Notes: generated by a model from the letters alone, not told the origin. 64,000 bases of DNA from Leptobrachium leishanense (GCA_009667805.1 CM019068.1:3455218-3519217), one strand, 5' to 3'. Shown: positions 47,601 to 60,450, numbered from the stretch's first letter. Program-made: numbers and translations.

Positions 47601-47995
47601 AGCTCCACAGCACCGAGGAGGACTCTGTGAGCTCCACAGCACCGAGGAGGACTCTGTGAGCTCCACAGCACCGAGGAGGACTCTGTGAGCTCCAAAGATA
47701 GTTACAGCACCGAGGAGGACTCTGTGAGATCCACAGATAGTTACAGCACCGAGGAGGACTCTGTGAGCTCCACAGATAGTTACAGCACCGAGGAGGACTC
47801 TGTGAGCTCCACAGATAGTTACAGCACCGAGGAGGACTCTGTGAGCTCCACAGATAGTTACAGCACCGAGGAGGACTCTGTGAGCTCCACAGATAGTTAC
47901 AGCACCGAGGAGGACTCTGTGAGCTCCACAGCACCGAGGAGGACTCTGAGCTCCACAGATAGTTACAGCACTGAGGAGGACTCTGTGAGCTCCAC
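41620..47995 (+). repeat. Expanded 39-bp coding repeat of DIRS ORF1, block 1
   Basis: Tandem units encode VSSTDSYSTEEDS in the ORF1 frame (units have GTGAGCTCCACAGATAG, TTACAGCACCGAGGAGGACT). The first part (41620-42000) is almost all 39-bp units and stays open. Later, shorter forms (29, 36 and 37 bp) that break the frame become common. Markers such as CAGATTGAAGAGGACT, CAGATTGTGAGC, GACGACTCT and GCCACGAGGAG recur in the same order, showing duplication of multi-unit blocks (for example around 44690-45080, 46310-46640 and 46720-47090). Long minus-strand open frames here are shadows. Confidence 0.96.
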
Positions 47996-48907
47996 TGTCA
48001 TGCCCCACCTTTGGAAGATTGCTATTTCCCTGTATTGCACAGCTTGGCTCCAACAGCTTTGTCCTGGAATGCTTGTAATTGGGTTCCCATCCGGGTCTTA
48101 CTTCAGCTCTGTGCCTTGTCCAGGCTCCTGGAGATCCAGCCTGGGTTTTCCTGTCCAGCCTTGGAGTTCAGCTGAAACCCATCTGCTATCAGGCCTCCAT
48201 AAATAGCAGTGAGACCCAGCAAGGTTGGTTCTGCATTAAGGTCCCTGACCTGAAGTCTCTTAGCTGTGTGCATACCTGCTAGCTGAACCTGTGCCTACAA
48301 AGTTATCCTGTGCCTACAGGTCTACCTGCTGCCCTGCAACCCGCAGGATCTCAAGTCATCGCTGCCCTGCAACCCGCAGGATCTCAAGTCGTCACTGCCC
48401 TGCAACCCGCAGGATCTCAAGTCATCGCTGACCTGCAACCCGCAGGATCTCAAGTCGTCACTGCCCTGCAACCCGCAGGATCTCAAGTCGTCACTGCCCT
48501 GCAACCCGCAGGATCTCAAGTCGTCACTGCCCTGCAACCCGCAGGATCTCAAGTCGTCACTGCCCTGCAAACCGCAGGATCTCAAGTCGTCGCTGCCCTG
48601 TAACCTGCAGGATCTCCAGACCCATCACCACCTTCCCTGACCTTCAATCAAGGTATCATTGCCAGCCGTCCTATTCTTACTTGGTGGATCCTGTGTGCAG
48701 TCTGGACTACAATATCCACAATCCTCTTTTGTCAATAGACTTTGCCTGTGTTATACTGAATTGGCTCCTTCTGTTCATACCAGTACCTGCTGCCAAGTCC
48801 CCTTTGTGTTTCAGTAAACCTATATTATTTGCTTGCATTCCTGTCTGGCCTCCCCTCTGTGTCGCCGCCTGCTGGGCTCTCATCCGCACCGCACACGCCA
48901 CCTGACA
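47996..48907 (+). repeat. 5' LTR with internal 33-bp minisatellite
   Basis: 912 bp. It contains about nine 33-bp units (48328-48610) with CTGCAACCCGCAGGATCTC and AAGTCGTCACTGCC. Confidence 0.92.
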
Positions 48908-48909
48908 GA

Positions 48910-51048
48910 ATGCAGAACCCATCTTACTATGAGTCCGCGGTGATACAGGCAGTGGTGGCAGCTATGAAAATGGCTATGCAGAACTTCCTGCAGCAATTGG
49001 ACTCTGTATTGCTTAAAGTGCTGCAAGAATTCAAGGGCACCTCACCTAAGGTGCGCTCTCCTCCTCCTTCCAAATCTGGCTTCAGAAACCCCTTGTCTGA
49101 GGAGGAACGCTCCAGGAGGAGGTCTTTGGGACTGTGCTTTTATTGCAGTGCCGGGTCACATTTCATATCTTCGTGCCCTGTGCGCCCACCTAAGCCATCC
49201 CCATCACAGGCCAGAGCCAGCCCTGTTACTCCAATTGCCAAAGCTCGACAGCACCCTGTCTCTGCCAGTCCTCGCCAAGCTGCTATCAAGCCTCGCCAGG
49301 TCACAGCCAAGTCTTGCCCAGTTCCAAATCCCGCCAAATCTCGCCAAGCTGCTGTCAAGCTTCGCCAGGCCACAGCCAAGTCTCGCCCAGTCTCTGCCCC
49401 TGCTAGGCCTCGCCAGGCTACCAAAGTTGGCAAGCCTTGCCACACTCCGCTACCCAGATCCAAGAGACCTGAATTTAGGGAAGCCTTCTCGGATGTGGAG
49501 AGTACAGAGGATGACTCCCTTTCTGATAACATGGAGACCCTGCCACCCGAGCCTGCTGACGCGGAACCTATGGGCATGGAGACTGCAGACCCCACAGATC
49601 CAGAACCGTGTGTACCCATGGAGGTTGGTGTAACCCACTCTGCTCCAGTCCAGACTGCCAAGCACCCTCTAGGGGCTCCAGGAGGGCGATTCTCAGACTC
49701 TGACATACTGTATGGTTGTGACACTCTGCCTGATGAATCCGTTTCGTGCCCACCTACGAATGTCAGGACTTTTTCTCTGGCCTCTGATGGCTTTATTATA
49801 CCGGATTCCAACCTTGCTGCATATGAACAACAGTTGGCAGCCAGGAAGAAGGTTCCATCGCCCATCATCGCAGGAGTTGTCACCTGCAGACCCCTCAAGC
49901 CAATGCAACCCGCAGGATCTCGAGAGGTCGCTGTCCCGCATCCCACAGGATCTCGAGAGGTCGCTGTCCCGCATCCCGCAGGATCTCGAGAGGTCGCTGT
50001 CCCGCATCCCGCAGGATCTCGAGAGGTCGCTGTCCTGCATCCCGCAGGATCTCGAGAGGTCACTGTCTCACATCCCGCAGGATCTCGAGAGGTCGCTGTC
50101 CTGCATCCCGCAGGATCTCGAGAGGTCGCTGTCCCGCATCCCGCAGGATCTCGAGAGGTCGCTGTCCCGCATCCCGCAGGATCTCGAGAGGTCGCTGTCC
50201 CGCATCCCGCAGGATCTCGAGAGGTCGCTGTCCCGCATCCCACAGGATCTCGAGAGGTCGCTGTCCCGCATCCCGCAGGATCTCGAGAGGTCGCTGTCCC
50301 GCATCCCGCAGGATCTCGAGAGGTCGCTGTCTCGCATCCCGCAGGATCTCGAGAGGTCGCTGTCCCGCATCCCGCAGGATCTCGAGAGGTCGCTGTCCCG
50401 CATCCCGCAGGATCTCGAGAGGTCGCTGTCCCGCATCCCGCAGGATCTCGAGAGGTCGCTGTCCCGCATCCCGCAGGATCTCGAGAGGTCGCTGTCCCGC
50501 ATCCCGCAGGATCTCGAGAGGTCGCTGTCCCGCATCCCGCAGGATCTCGAGAGGTCGCTGTCCCGCATCCCGCAGGATCTCGAGAGGTCGCTGTCCCGCA
50601 TCCCGCAGGATCTCGAGGGGTCGCTGTCCCGCATCCCGCAGGGTCTCGAGAGGTCGCTGTCCCGCATCCCGCAGGATCTCGAGAGGTCGCTGTCCCGCAT
50701 CCCGCAGGATCTCGAGGGGTCGCTGTCCGCATCCCGCAGGTCTCGAGAGGTCGCTGTCCCGCATCCCGCAGGATCTCGAGAGGTCGCTGTCCCGCATCCC
50801 GCAGGATCTCGAGGGGTCGCTGTCCCGCATCTCGCAGGGTCTCGAGAGGTCGCTGTCCCGCATCCCGCAGGATCTCGAGAGGTCGCTGCCCCGCATCCCG
50901 CAGGATCTCGAGTGGTTGCTGCGGCACCGGTCATCGCCAAGGGCGCTGCCCTACCGAACTTTGCCAAGGGTCCATCGCCCATCATCGCGGGAGTTGTCAC
51001 CTGCAGACCTCTCGAGCCAATGCCACCCATTACAAGTCCTACTCCTGA
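48910..51048 (+). CDS. Gag-like protein with CCHC knuckle and 11-residue repeats
   Basis: The start chosen is the ATG at 48910, two bases after the LTR; the open frame reaches further back into the LTR. Order: a short helical N-terminus (SAVIQAVVAAMKMAMQNFL) and a CCHC knuckle (CFYCSAGSHFISSC). A Ser/Pro/Lys/Arg-rich tract with repeated SRQAAVK-type words follows, then an acidic segment, then about thirty repeats of REVAVPHPAGS from a 33-bp minisatellite. Frame slips near 50725-50740 end the repeat in this frame, and reading moves to another frame that stops at 51136. The capsid region normally found between N-terminus and knuckle is missing, so this is a deleted Gag. Its product is uncertain. 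Confidence 0.7.
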   Translation: MQNPSYYESAVIQAVVAAMKMAMQNFLQQLDSVLLKVLQEFKGTSPKVRSPPPSKSGFRNPLSEEERSRRRSLGLCFYCSAGSHFISSCPVRPPKPSPSQARASPVTPIAKARQHPVSASPRQAAIKPRQVTAKSCPVPNPAKSRQAAVKLRQATAKSRPVSAPARPRQATKVGKPCHTPLPRSKRPEFREAFSDVESTEDDSLSDNMETLPPEPADAEPMGMETADPTDPEPCVPMEVGVTHSAPVQTAKHPLGAPGGRFSDSDILYGCDTLPDESVSCPPTNVRTFSLASDGFIIPDSNLAAYEQQLAARKKVPSPIIAGVVTCRPLKPMQPAGSREVAVPHPTGSREVAVPHPAGSREVAVPHPAGSREVAVLHPAGSREVTVSHPAGSREVAVLHPAGSREVAVPHPAGSREVAVPHPAGSREVAVPHPAGSREVAVPHPTGSREVAVPHPAGSREVAVPHPAGSREVAVSHPAGSREVAVPHPAGSREVAVPHPAGSREVAVPHPAGSREVAVPHPAGSREVAVPHPAGSREVAVPHPAGSREVAVPHPAGSREVAVPHPAGSRGVAVPHPAGSREVAVPHPAGSREVAVPHPAGSRGVAVRIPQVSRGRCPASRRISRGRCPASRRISRGRCPASRRVSRGRCPASRRISRGRCPASRRISSGCCGTGHRQGRCPTELCQGSIAHHRGSCHLQTSRANATHYKSYS
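49912..50915 (+). repeat. 33-bp minisatellite inside the Gag-like ORF
   Basis: About thirty units with CATCCCGCAGGATCTCGAG and AGGTCGCTGTCC. It is homologous to the 33-bp units in the LTRs through CCCGCAGGATCTC. Confidence 0.95.
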
Positions 51049-51227
51049 GGGCTGCGTCTGGGCATCCAATGGAACGTTGGTCCGCCAAGAAGACCTCGAC
51101 ATGTTTGAGAAGGCCCTTATTGCCCAAGGTGACTGATAGCGATTCTGACTCGGACTCTGACAGATGGTGGTGAGGTCTTTGCTATCCATCTGGTCCAGCC
51201 TTGATACCCTAGGTGCCCGGAGTGCAC

Positions 51228-51246
51228 CTTTTAAGGAGGGGGGTAC
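51228..51246 (+). other. Polypurine tract of the inserted LTR element
   Basis: AAGGAGGGGGGTAC precedes the 3' LTR. Confidence 0.7.
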
Positions 51247-52104
51247 TGTCATGCCCCACCTTTGGAAGACTGCTATTTCCCTGTATTGCACAGCTTGGCT
51301 CCAACAGCTTTGTCCTGGAATGCTTGTAATTGGGTTCCCATCCGGGTCTTACTTCAGCTCTGTGCCTTGTCCAGGCTCCTGGAGATCCAGCCTGGGTTTT
51401 CCTGTCCAGCCTTGGAGTTCAGCTGAAACCCATCTGCTATCAGGCCTCCATAAATAGCAGTGAGACCCAGCAAGGTTGGTTCTGCATTAAGGTCCCTGAC
51501 CTGAAGTCTCTTAGCTGTGTGCATACCTGCTAGCTGAACCTGTGCCTACAAAGTTATCCTGTGCCTACAGGTCTACCTGCTGACCTGCAACCCGCAGGAT
51601 CTCAAGTCATCGCTGACCTGCAACCCGCAGGATCTCAAGTCGTCACTGCCCTGCAACCCGCAGGATCTCAAGTCGTCACTGCCCTGCAACCCGCAGGATC
51701 TCAAGTCGTCACTGCCCTGCAACCCGCAGGATCTCGGACAGGATCTCAAGTCGTCACTGCCCTGCAAACCGCAGGATCTCAAGTCGTCGCTGCCCTGTAA
51801 CCTGCAGGATCTCCAGACCCATCACCACCTTCCCTGACCTTCAATCAAGGTATCATTGCCAGCCGTCCTATTCTTACTTGGTGGATCCTGTGTGCAGTCT
51901 GGACTACAATATCCACAATCCTCTTTTGTCAATAGACTTTGCCTGTGTTATACTGAATTGGCTCCTTCTGTTCATACCAGTACCTGCTGCCAAGTCCCCT
52001 TTGTGTTTCAGTAAACCTATATTATTTGCTTGCATTCCTGTCTGGCCTCCCCTCTGTGTCGTCGCCTGCTGGGCTCTCATCCGCACCGCACACGCCACCT
52101 GACA
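51247..52104 (+). repeat. 3' LTR with shorter minisatellite
   Basis: 858 bp. It differs from the 5' LTR mainly in the number of 33-bp units (51581-51805, about six, plus a 12-bp partial unit near 51733). Confidence 0.92.
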
Positions 52105-54785
52105 TCCACAGCACCGAGGAGGACTCTGTGAGCTCCACAGCACCGAGGAGGACTCTGTGAGCTCCACAGATAGTTACAGCACTGAGGAGGACTCTGTGAG
52201 CTCCACAGATAGTTACAGCACCGAGGAGGACTCTGTGAGCTCCACAGCACTGAGGAGGACTCTGTGAGCTCCACAGATAGTTACAGCACCGAGGAGGACT
52301 CTGTGAGCTCCACAGATAGTTACAGCACCGAGGAGGACTCTGTGAGCTCCACAGATAGTTACAGCACTGAGGAGGACTCTGTGAGCTCCACAGCACCGAG
52401 GAGGACTCTGTGAGCTCCACAGATAGTTACAGCACTGAGGAGGACTCTGTGAGCTCCACAGCACCGAGGAGGACTCTGTGAGCTCCACAGCACCGAGGAG
52501 GACTCTGTGAGCTCCACAGATAATTACAGCACCGAGGAGGACTCTGTGAGCTCCACAGATAGTTACAGCACCGAGGAGGACTCTGTGAGCTCCACAGATA
52601 GTTACAGCACTGAGGAGGACTCTGTGAGCTCCACAGCACCGAGGAGGACTCTGTGAGCGCCACAGATAGTTACAGCACCGAGGAGGACTCTGTGAGCTCC
52701 ACAGCACCGAGGAGGACTCTGAGCTCCACAGATAGTTACAGCACCGAGGAGGACTCTGTGAGCTCCACAGCACCGAGGAGGACTCTGTGAGCTCCACAGA
52801 TAGTTACAGCACCGAGGAGGACTCTGTGAGCTCCACAGATAGTTACAGCACTGAGTGAGGAGGACTCTGTGAGCTCCACAGATAGTTACAGCACTGAGTG
52901 AGGAGGACTCTGTGAGCTCCACAGATAGTTACAGCACCGAGGAGGATTCTGTGAGCTCCACAGATAGTTACAGCACTGAGGACTCTGTGAGCTCCACAGA
53001 TAGTTACAGCACTGAGGAGGACTCTGTGAGCTCCACAGATAGTTACAGCACCGAGGAGGACTCTGTGAGCTCCACAGATTGTGAGCTCCACAGATAGTTA
53101 CAGCACCGAGGACGACTCTGTGAGCTCCACAGATAGTTACAGCACCGAGGAGGACTCTGAGCTCCACAGATAGTTACAGCACCGAGGAGGACTCTGTGAG
53201 CTCCACAGATAGTTACAGCACCGAGGAGGACTCTGTGAGCTCCACAGATAGTTACAGCACCGAGGAGTACTCTGTGAGCTCCACAGATAGTTACAGCACC
53301 GAGGAGTACTCTGTGAGCTCCACAGATAGTTACAGCACTGAGTGAGGAGGACTCTGTGAGCTCCACAGATAGTTACAGCACCGAGGAGGACTCTGTGAGC
53401 TCCACAGATAGTTACAGCACCGAGGAGGACTCTGTGAGCTCCACAGATAGTTACAGCACCGAGGAGGACTCTGTGAGCTCCACAGATAGTTACAGCACCG
53501 AGGAGGACTCTGTGAGCTCCACAGATAGTTACAGCACTGAGTGAGGAGGACTCTGTGAGCTCCACAGATAGTTACAGCACTGAGTGAGGACTCTGTGAGC
53601 TCCACAGATAGTTACAGCACTGAGTGAGGAGGACTCTGTGAGCTCCACAGATAGTTACAGCACCGAGGAGGACTCTGTGAGCTCCACAGATAGTTACAGC
53701 ACTGAGTGAGGACTCTGTGAGCTCCACAGATAGTTACAGCACCGAGGAGGACTCTGTGAGCTCCACAGCACCGAGGAGGACTCTGTGAGCTCCACAGCAC
53801 CGAGGAGGACTCTGTGAGCTCCACAGCACCGAGGAGGACTCTGTGAGCTCCACAGCACCGAGGAGGACTCTGTGAGCTCCACAGCACCGAGGAGGACTCT
53901 GTGAGCTCCACAGCCACCGAGGAGGACTCTGTGAGCTCCACAGATAGTTACAGCACCGAGGAGGACTCTGTGAGCTCCACAGCACCGAGGAGGACTCTGT
54001 GAGCTCCACAGCACCGAGGAGGACTCTGTGAGCTCCACAGATAGTTACAGCGCTGAGGAGGACTCTGTGAGCTCCACAGATTGAAGAGGACTCTGTGAGC
54101 TCCACAGATAGTTACAGCACCGAGGAGGACTCTGTGAGCTCCACAGATAGTTACAGCACCGAGGAGGACTCTGTGAGCTCCACAGATAGTTACAGCACCG
54201 AGGAGGACTCTGTGAGCTCCACAGATAGTTACAGCACCGAGGAGGACTCTGTGAGCTCCACAGATAGTTACAGCACCGAGGAGGACTCTGTGAGCTCCAC
54301 AGATAGTTACAGCACCGAGGAGGACCTCGTGAGCTCCACAGATAGTTACAGCACCGAGGAGGACTCTGTGAGCTCCACAGGTAGTTACAGCACCGAGGAG
54401 GACTCTGTGAGCTCCACAGATAGTTACAGCACCGAGGAGGACTCTGTGAGCTCCACAGCACCGAGGAGGACTCTGTGAGCTCCACAGATAGTTACAGCAC
54501 CGAGGAGGATTCTGTGAGCTCCACAGATAGTTACAGCACTGAGGAGGACTCTGTGAGCTCCACAGATAGTTACAGCACCGAGGAGGACTCTGTGAGCTCC
54601 ACAGATAGTTACAGCACAGAGGAGGACTCTGTGAGCTCCACAGCACCGAGGAGGACTCTGTGAGCTCCACAGCACCGAGGAGGACTCTGTGAGCTCCACA
54701 GCACCGAGGAGGACTCTGTGAGCTCCACAGCACCGAGGAGGACTCTGTGAGCTCCACAGATAGTTACAGCACCGAGGAGGACTCT

Positions 54786-55090
54786 GAGCCCCACAATAGT
54801 TACAGCACAGAGATTCTTGACACAGACTCGTCTGAGAAAAACTCCTCACAGGAACCTGTGAACCACAGATAGTTACTCTGGAGCTCACAGCTCCACCAGC
54901 AAAACTCCCCAGGAAACGACCTCCAGGAGAAGACCCTCCACAAGACAACGAGGAGGATCTCCGGGAGCTCCACCAGAAGAACACCCAGGGAGCCCGTGAC
55001 ACCCCGACCTCTTGACTCCACAGAAAAACCGAGGGGGACTCTGAGGCCCCCCCCCGAACTTCTGACTCCAACAGACACCCGGAGGACTCT
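54786..55090. other. Scrambled block within the array
   Basis: About 300 bp that keeps only fragments of the unit (GAGCTCCACCAG, CACAGATAGTTACTC, GAGGACTCTGTG), separated by unrelated or distorted sequence and a run of nine C. It may be an old divergent remnant or an assembly/consensus error. Confidence 0.6.
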
Positions 55091-58000
55091 GTGAGCTCCA
55101 CAGCACCGAGGAGGACTCTGTGAGCTCCACAGATAGTTACAGCACCGAGGAGGACTCTGTGAGCTCCACAGATAGTTACAGCACAGAGGAGGACTCTGTG
55201 AGCTCCACAGCACCGAGGAGGACTCTGTGAGCTCCACAGATAGTTACAGCACCGAGGAGGACTCTGTGAGCTCCACAGATAGTTACAGCACCGAGGAGGA
55301 CTCTGAGCTCCACAGATAGTTACAGCACCGAGGAGGACTCTGTGAGCTCCACAGCACCGAGGAGGACTCTGTGAGCTCCACAGATAGTTACAGCACCGAG
55401 GAGGACTCTGTGAGCTCCACAGATAGTTACAGCACCGAGGAGGACTCTGTGAGCTCCACAGATAGTTACAGCACCGAGGAGGACTCTGTGAGCTCCACAG
55501 ATAGTTACAGCACCGAGGAGGACTCTGTGAGCTCCACAGATAGTTACAGCACCGAGGAGGACTCTGAGCTCCACAGATAGTTACAGCACCGAGGAGGACT
55601 CTGTGAGCTCCACAGCACCGAGGAGGACTCTGTGAGCTCCACAGATAGTTACAGCACCGAGGAGGATTCTGTGAGCTCCACAGATAGTTACAGCACTGAG
55701 GAGGACTCTGTGAGCTCCACAGCACCGAGGAGGACTCTGTGAGCTCCACAGATAGTTACAGCACCGAGGAGGACTCTGAGCTCCACAGATAGTTACAGCA
55801 CCGAGGAGGACTCTGTGAGCTCCACAGATAGTTACAGCACAGAGGAGGACTCTGTGAGCTCCACAGCACCGAGGAGGACTCTGTGAGCTCCACAGATAGT
55901 TACAGCACTGAGGAGGACTCTGTGAGCTCCACAGATAGTTACAGCACCGAGGAGGACTCTGTGAGCTCCACAGATAGTTACAGCACCGAGGAGGACTCTG
56001 TGAGCTCCACAGATAGTTACAGCACCGAGGAGGACTCTGTGAGCTCCACAGCACCGAGGAGGACTCTGTGAGCTCCACAGATAGTTACAGCACCGAGGAG
56101 GACTCTGTGAGCTCCACAGATAGTTACAGCACCGAGGAGGACTCTGTGAGCTCCACAGATAGTTAACAGCCCGAGGAGGACTCTGTGAGCTCCACAGATA
56201 GTTACAGCACCGAGGAGGACTCTGTGAGCTCCACAGATAGTTACAGTACCGAGGAGGACTCTGTGAGCTCCACAGATAGTTACAGTACCGAGGAGGACTC
56301 GTGAGCTCCACAGCACCGAGGAGGACTCTGTGAGCTCCACAATAGTTACAGCACTGAGAGGAGACTCTGTGAGCTCCACAGATAGTTACAGCACCGAGGA
56401 GGACTCTGTGAGCTCCACAGCACCGAGGAGGACTCTGTGAGCTCCACAGATAGTTACAGCACCGAGGAGGACTCTGTGAGCTCCACAGATAGTTACAGCA
56501 CCGAGGAGGACTCTGTGAGCTCCACAGCACCGAGGAGGACTCAGTTACAGCACCGAGGAGGACTCTGTGAGCTCCACAGCACCGAGGAGGACTCTGTGAG
56601 CTCCACAGATAGTTACAGCACCGAGGAGGACTCTGTGAGCTCCACAGATAGTTACGCACCGAGGAGGACCTCTGTGAGCTCCACAGATAGTTACAGCACG
56701 AGGAGGACTCTGAGCTCCACAGATAGTTACAGCACCGAGGGGGACTCTGTGAGCTCACAGCACCGAGGAGGACTCTGTGAGCTCCACCAGCACCGAGGAG
56801 GACTCTGTGAGCTCCACAGCACCGAGGAGGACTCTTGTGAGCTCCACAGCACCGAGGAGGACTCTGTGAGCTCCACAGCACCGAGGAGGACTCTGTGAGC
56901 TCCACAGCACCGAGGAGGACTCTGTGAGCTCCACAGCACCGAGGAGGACTCTGTGAGCTCCACAGCACCGAGGAGGACTCTGTGAGCTCCACAGCACCGA
57001 GGAGGACTCTGTGAGCTCCACAGATAGTTACAGCACCGAGGAGGACTCTGTGAGCTCCACAGCACCGAGGAGGACTCTGTGAGCTCCACAGCACAGAGGA
57101 GGACTCTGTGAGCTCCACAGCACCGAGGAGGACTCTGTGAGCTCCACAGCACCGAGGAGGACTCTGTGAGCTCCACAGCACCGAGGAGGACTCTGTGAGC
57201 TCCACAGATAGTTACAGCACCGAGGACGACTCTGTGAGCTCCACAGATAGTTACAGCGCTGAGGAGGACTCTGTGAGCTCCACAGATTGAAGAGGACTCT
57301 GTGAGCTCCACAGATAGTTACAGCACCGAGGAGGACTCTGTGAGCTCCACAGATAGATACAGCACCGAGGAGGACTCTTTGAGCTCCACAGATTGAGGAG
57401 GACTCTGTGAGCTCCACAGATAGTTACAGCACCGAGGAGGACTCTGTGAGCTCCACAGATAGTTACAGCACCGAGGAGGACTCTGTGAGCTCCACAGATA
57501 GTTACAGCACCGAGGAGGACTCTGTGAGCTCCACAGATAGTTACAGCACCGAGGAGGACTCTGTGAGCTCCACAGATAAGTTTACAGCACTGAGGAGGAC
57601 TCTGTGAGCTCCACAGATAGTTACAGCACCGAGGAGGACTCTGTGAGCTCCACAGATAGTTACAGCACCGAGGAGGACTCTGTGAGCTCCACAGATAGTT
57701 ACAGCACCGAGGAGGACTCTGTGAGCTCCACAGCACCGAGGAGGACTCTGTGAGCTCCACAGATAGTTACAGCACCGAGGAGGACTCTGTGAGCTCCACA
57801 GATAGTTACAGCACCGAGGAGGACTCTGAGCTCCACAGATAGTTACAGCACTGAGTGAGGAGGACTCTGTGAGCTCCACAGATAGTTACAGCACTGAGGA
57901 CTCTGTGAGCTCCACAGCACCGAGGAGGACTCTGTGAGCTCCACAGATAGTTACAGCACTGAGGAGGACTCTGTGAGCTCCACAGATAGTTACAGCACCG

Positions 58001-60450
58001 AGGAGGACTCTGTGAGCTCCACAGCACCGAGGAGGACTCTGTGAGCTCCACAGATAATTACAGCACCGAGGAGGACTCTGTGAGCTCCACAGATAGTTAC
58101 AGCACCGAGGAGGACTCTGTGAGCTCCACAGATAGTTACAGCACCGAGGAGGACTCTGTGAGCTCCACAGATAGTTACAGCACCGAGGAGGACTCTGTGA
58201 GCTCCACAGCACCGAGGAGGACTCTTGTGAGCTCCACAGATAGTTACAGCACCGAGGAGGACTCGTGAGCTCCACAGATAGTTACAGCACCGAGGAGGAC
58301 TCTGTGAGCTCCACAGCACCGAGGAGGACTCTGTGAGCTCCACAGCACCGAGGAGGACTCTGTGAGCTCCACAGATAGTTACAGCACCGAGGAGGACTCT
58401 GTGAGCTCCACAGCACCGAGGAGGACTCTGTGAGCTCCACAGCACCGAGGAGGACTCTGTGAGCTCCACAGATAGTTACAGCACCGAGGAGGACTCTGTG
58501 AGCTCCACAGCACCGAGGAGGACTCTGTGAGCTCCACAGCACCGAGGAGGACTCTGTGAGCTCCACAGATAGTTACAGCACCGAGGAGGACTCTGTGAGC
58601 TCCACAGCACCGAGGAGGACTCTGTGAGCTCCACAGATAGTTACAGCACCGAGGAGGACTCTGTGAGCTCCACAGATAGTTACAGCACTGAGTGAGAGGA
58701 CTCTGTGAGCTCCACAGATAGTTACAGCACTGAGGAGGAGACTCTGTGAGCTCCACAGATAGTTACAGCACCGAGGAGGACTCTGTGAGCTCCACAGATA
58801 GTTACAGCACCGAGGAGGACTCTGTGAGCTCCACAGCACCGAGGAGGACTCTGTGAGCTCCACAGCACCGAGGAGGACTCTGTGAGCTCCACAGCACCGA
58901 GGAGGACTCTGTGAGCTCCACAGATAGTTACAGCACCGAGGAGGACTCTGTGAGTCCCACACACCGGGAGGACTCTGTGAGCTCCACAGCACCGAGAGGA
59001 CTACTCTCTGAGGACTCTGTGAGCTCCACAGCACCGAGGAGGACTCTGTGAGCTCCACAGCACACGAGGAGGACTCTGTGAGCTCCACAGCAACCGAGGA
59101 GGACTCTGTGAGCTCACACAGCACCGAGGAGGACTCTGTGAGCTCCACAGATAGTTACAGCACCGAGGAGGACTCTGTGAGCTCCACAGCACCGAGGAGG
59201 ACTCTGTGAGCTCCACAGATAGTTACAGCACGAGGAGGACTCTGGAGCTCCACAGATAGTTACAGCACTGAGTGAGGAGGACTCTGTGAGCTCCACAGAT
59301 ATACAGCACTAGTGAGGGGACCAGGATGGGCTCAGCACCTGAGGGACTCTGTTGATAATTACAGCACCGAGGAGGACTCTGTGAGCTCCACAGCACCGAG
59401 GAGGACTCTGTGAGCTCCACAGCACCGAGGAGGACTCTGTGAGCTCCACAGCACCGAGGAGGACTCTGTGAGCTCCACAGCACCGAGGAGGACTCTGTGA
59501 GCTCCGCAGATAGTTACAGCACCGAGGAGGACTCTGTGAGCTCCACAGCACCGAGGAGGACTCTGTGAGCTCCACAGCACCGAGGAGGACTCTGTGAGCT
59601 CCACAGCACCGAGGAGGACTCTGTGAGCTCCACAGCACCGAGGAGGACTCTGTGAGCTCCACAGCACCGAGGAGGACTCTGTGAGCTCCACAGATAGTTA
59701 CAGCACCGAGGAGGACTCTGTGAGCTCCACAGCACCGAGGAGGACTCTGTGAGCTCCACAGATAGTTACAGCACCGAGGAGGACTCTGTGAGCTCCACAG
59801 ATAGTTACAGCACTGAGTGAGGAGGACTCTGTGAGCTCCACAGATAGTTACAGCACTGAGTGAGGAGGACTCTGTGAGCTCCACAGATAGTTACAGCACT
59901 GAGTGAGGAGGACTCTGTGAGCTCCACAGATAGTTACAGCACCGAGGAGGACTCTGTGAGCTCCACAGCACCGAGGAGGACTCTGTGAGCTCCACAGCAC
60001 CGAGGAGGATCTGTGAGCTCCACAGCACCGAGGAGGACTCTGTGAGCTCCAGATAGTTACAGCAGAGAGGAGACTCTGTGAGCTCCACAGAAGAGAGAGA
60101 GATGAGCTCCACAGCACCGAGGAGGACTCTGTGAGCTCCACAGCACCGAGGAGGACTCTGTGAGCTCACACACCGAGGAGGACTCTGTGAGCTCCACAGC
60201 ACCGAGGAGGACTCTGTGAGCTCCACAGATAGTTACAGCACCGAGGAGGACTCTGTGAGCTCCACAGCACCGAGGAGGACTCTGTGAGCTCCACAGCACC
60301 GAGGAGGACTCTGTGAGCTCCACAGCACCGAGGAGGACTCTGTGAGCTCCACAGATAGTTACAGCACCGAGGAGGACTCTGTGAGCTCCACAGCACCGAG
60401 GAGGACTCTGTGAGCTCACAGATAGTTACAGCACCGAGGAGGACTCTGTG

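Larger units (their letters stand above)
47996..52104 (+). mobile_element. Non-autonomous Gypsy-type LTR element inserted in the DIRS repeat array
   Basis: The LTRs at 47996-48907 and 51247-52104 share TGTCATGCCCCACC…CCACCTGACA. The element is flanked by TCCAC duplications of the array (47991-47995 and 52105-52109). It holds one Gag-like ORF and a polypurine tract, with no protease or polymerase. The zinc-knuckle context (EERSRRRSLGLCFYC) resembles sushi-type chromoviral Gags, a tentative placement. Confidence 0.92.

Noticed and set aside
49140..50927. Minus-strand 595-codon open frame in the inserted LTR element
   Set aside because: Antisense to the Gag-like ORF and its 33-bp repeats; the zinc knuckle and the LTR orientation support the plus strand.
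41424..60419. Many minus-strand open frames of up to 457 codons with GAHRVLLGAVTIC repeats
   Set aside because: Antisense shadows of the DIRS ORF1 repeat; the sense frame is the one continuous with ORF1 at both borders.
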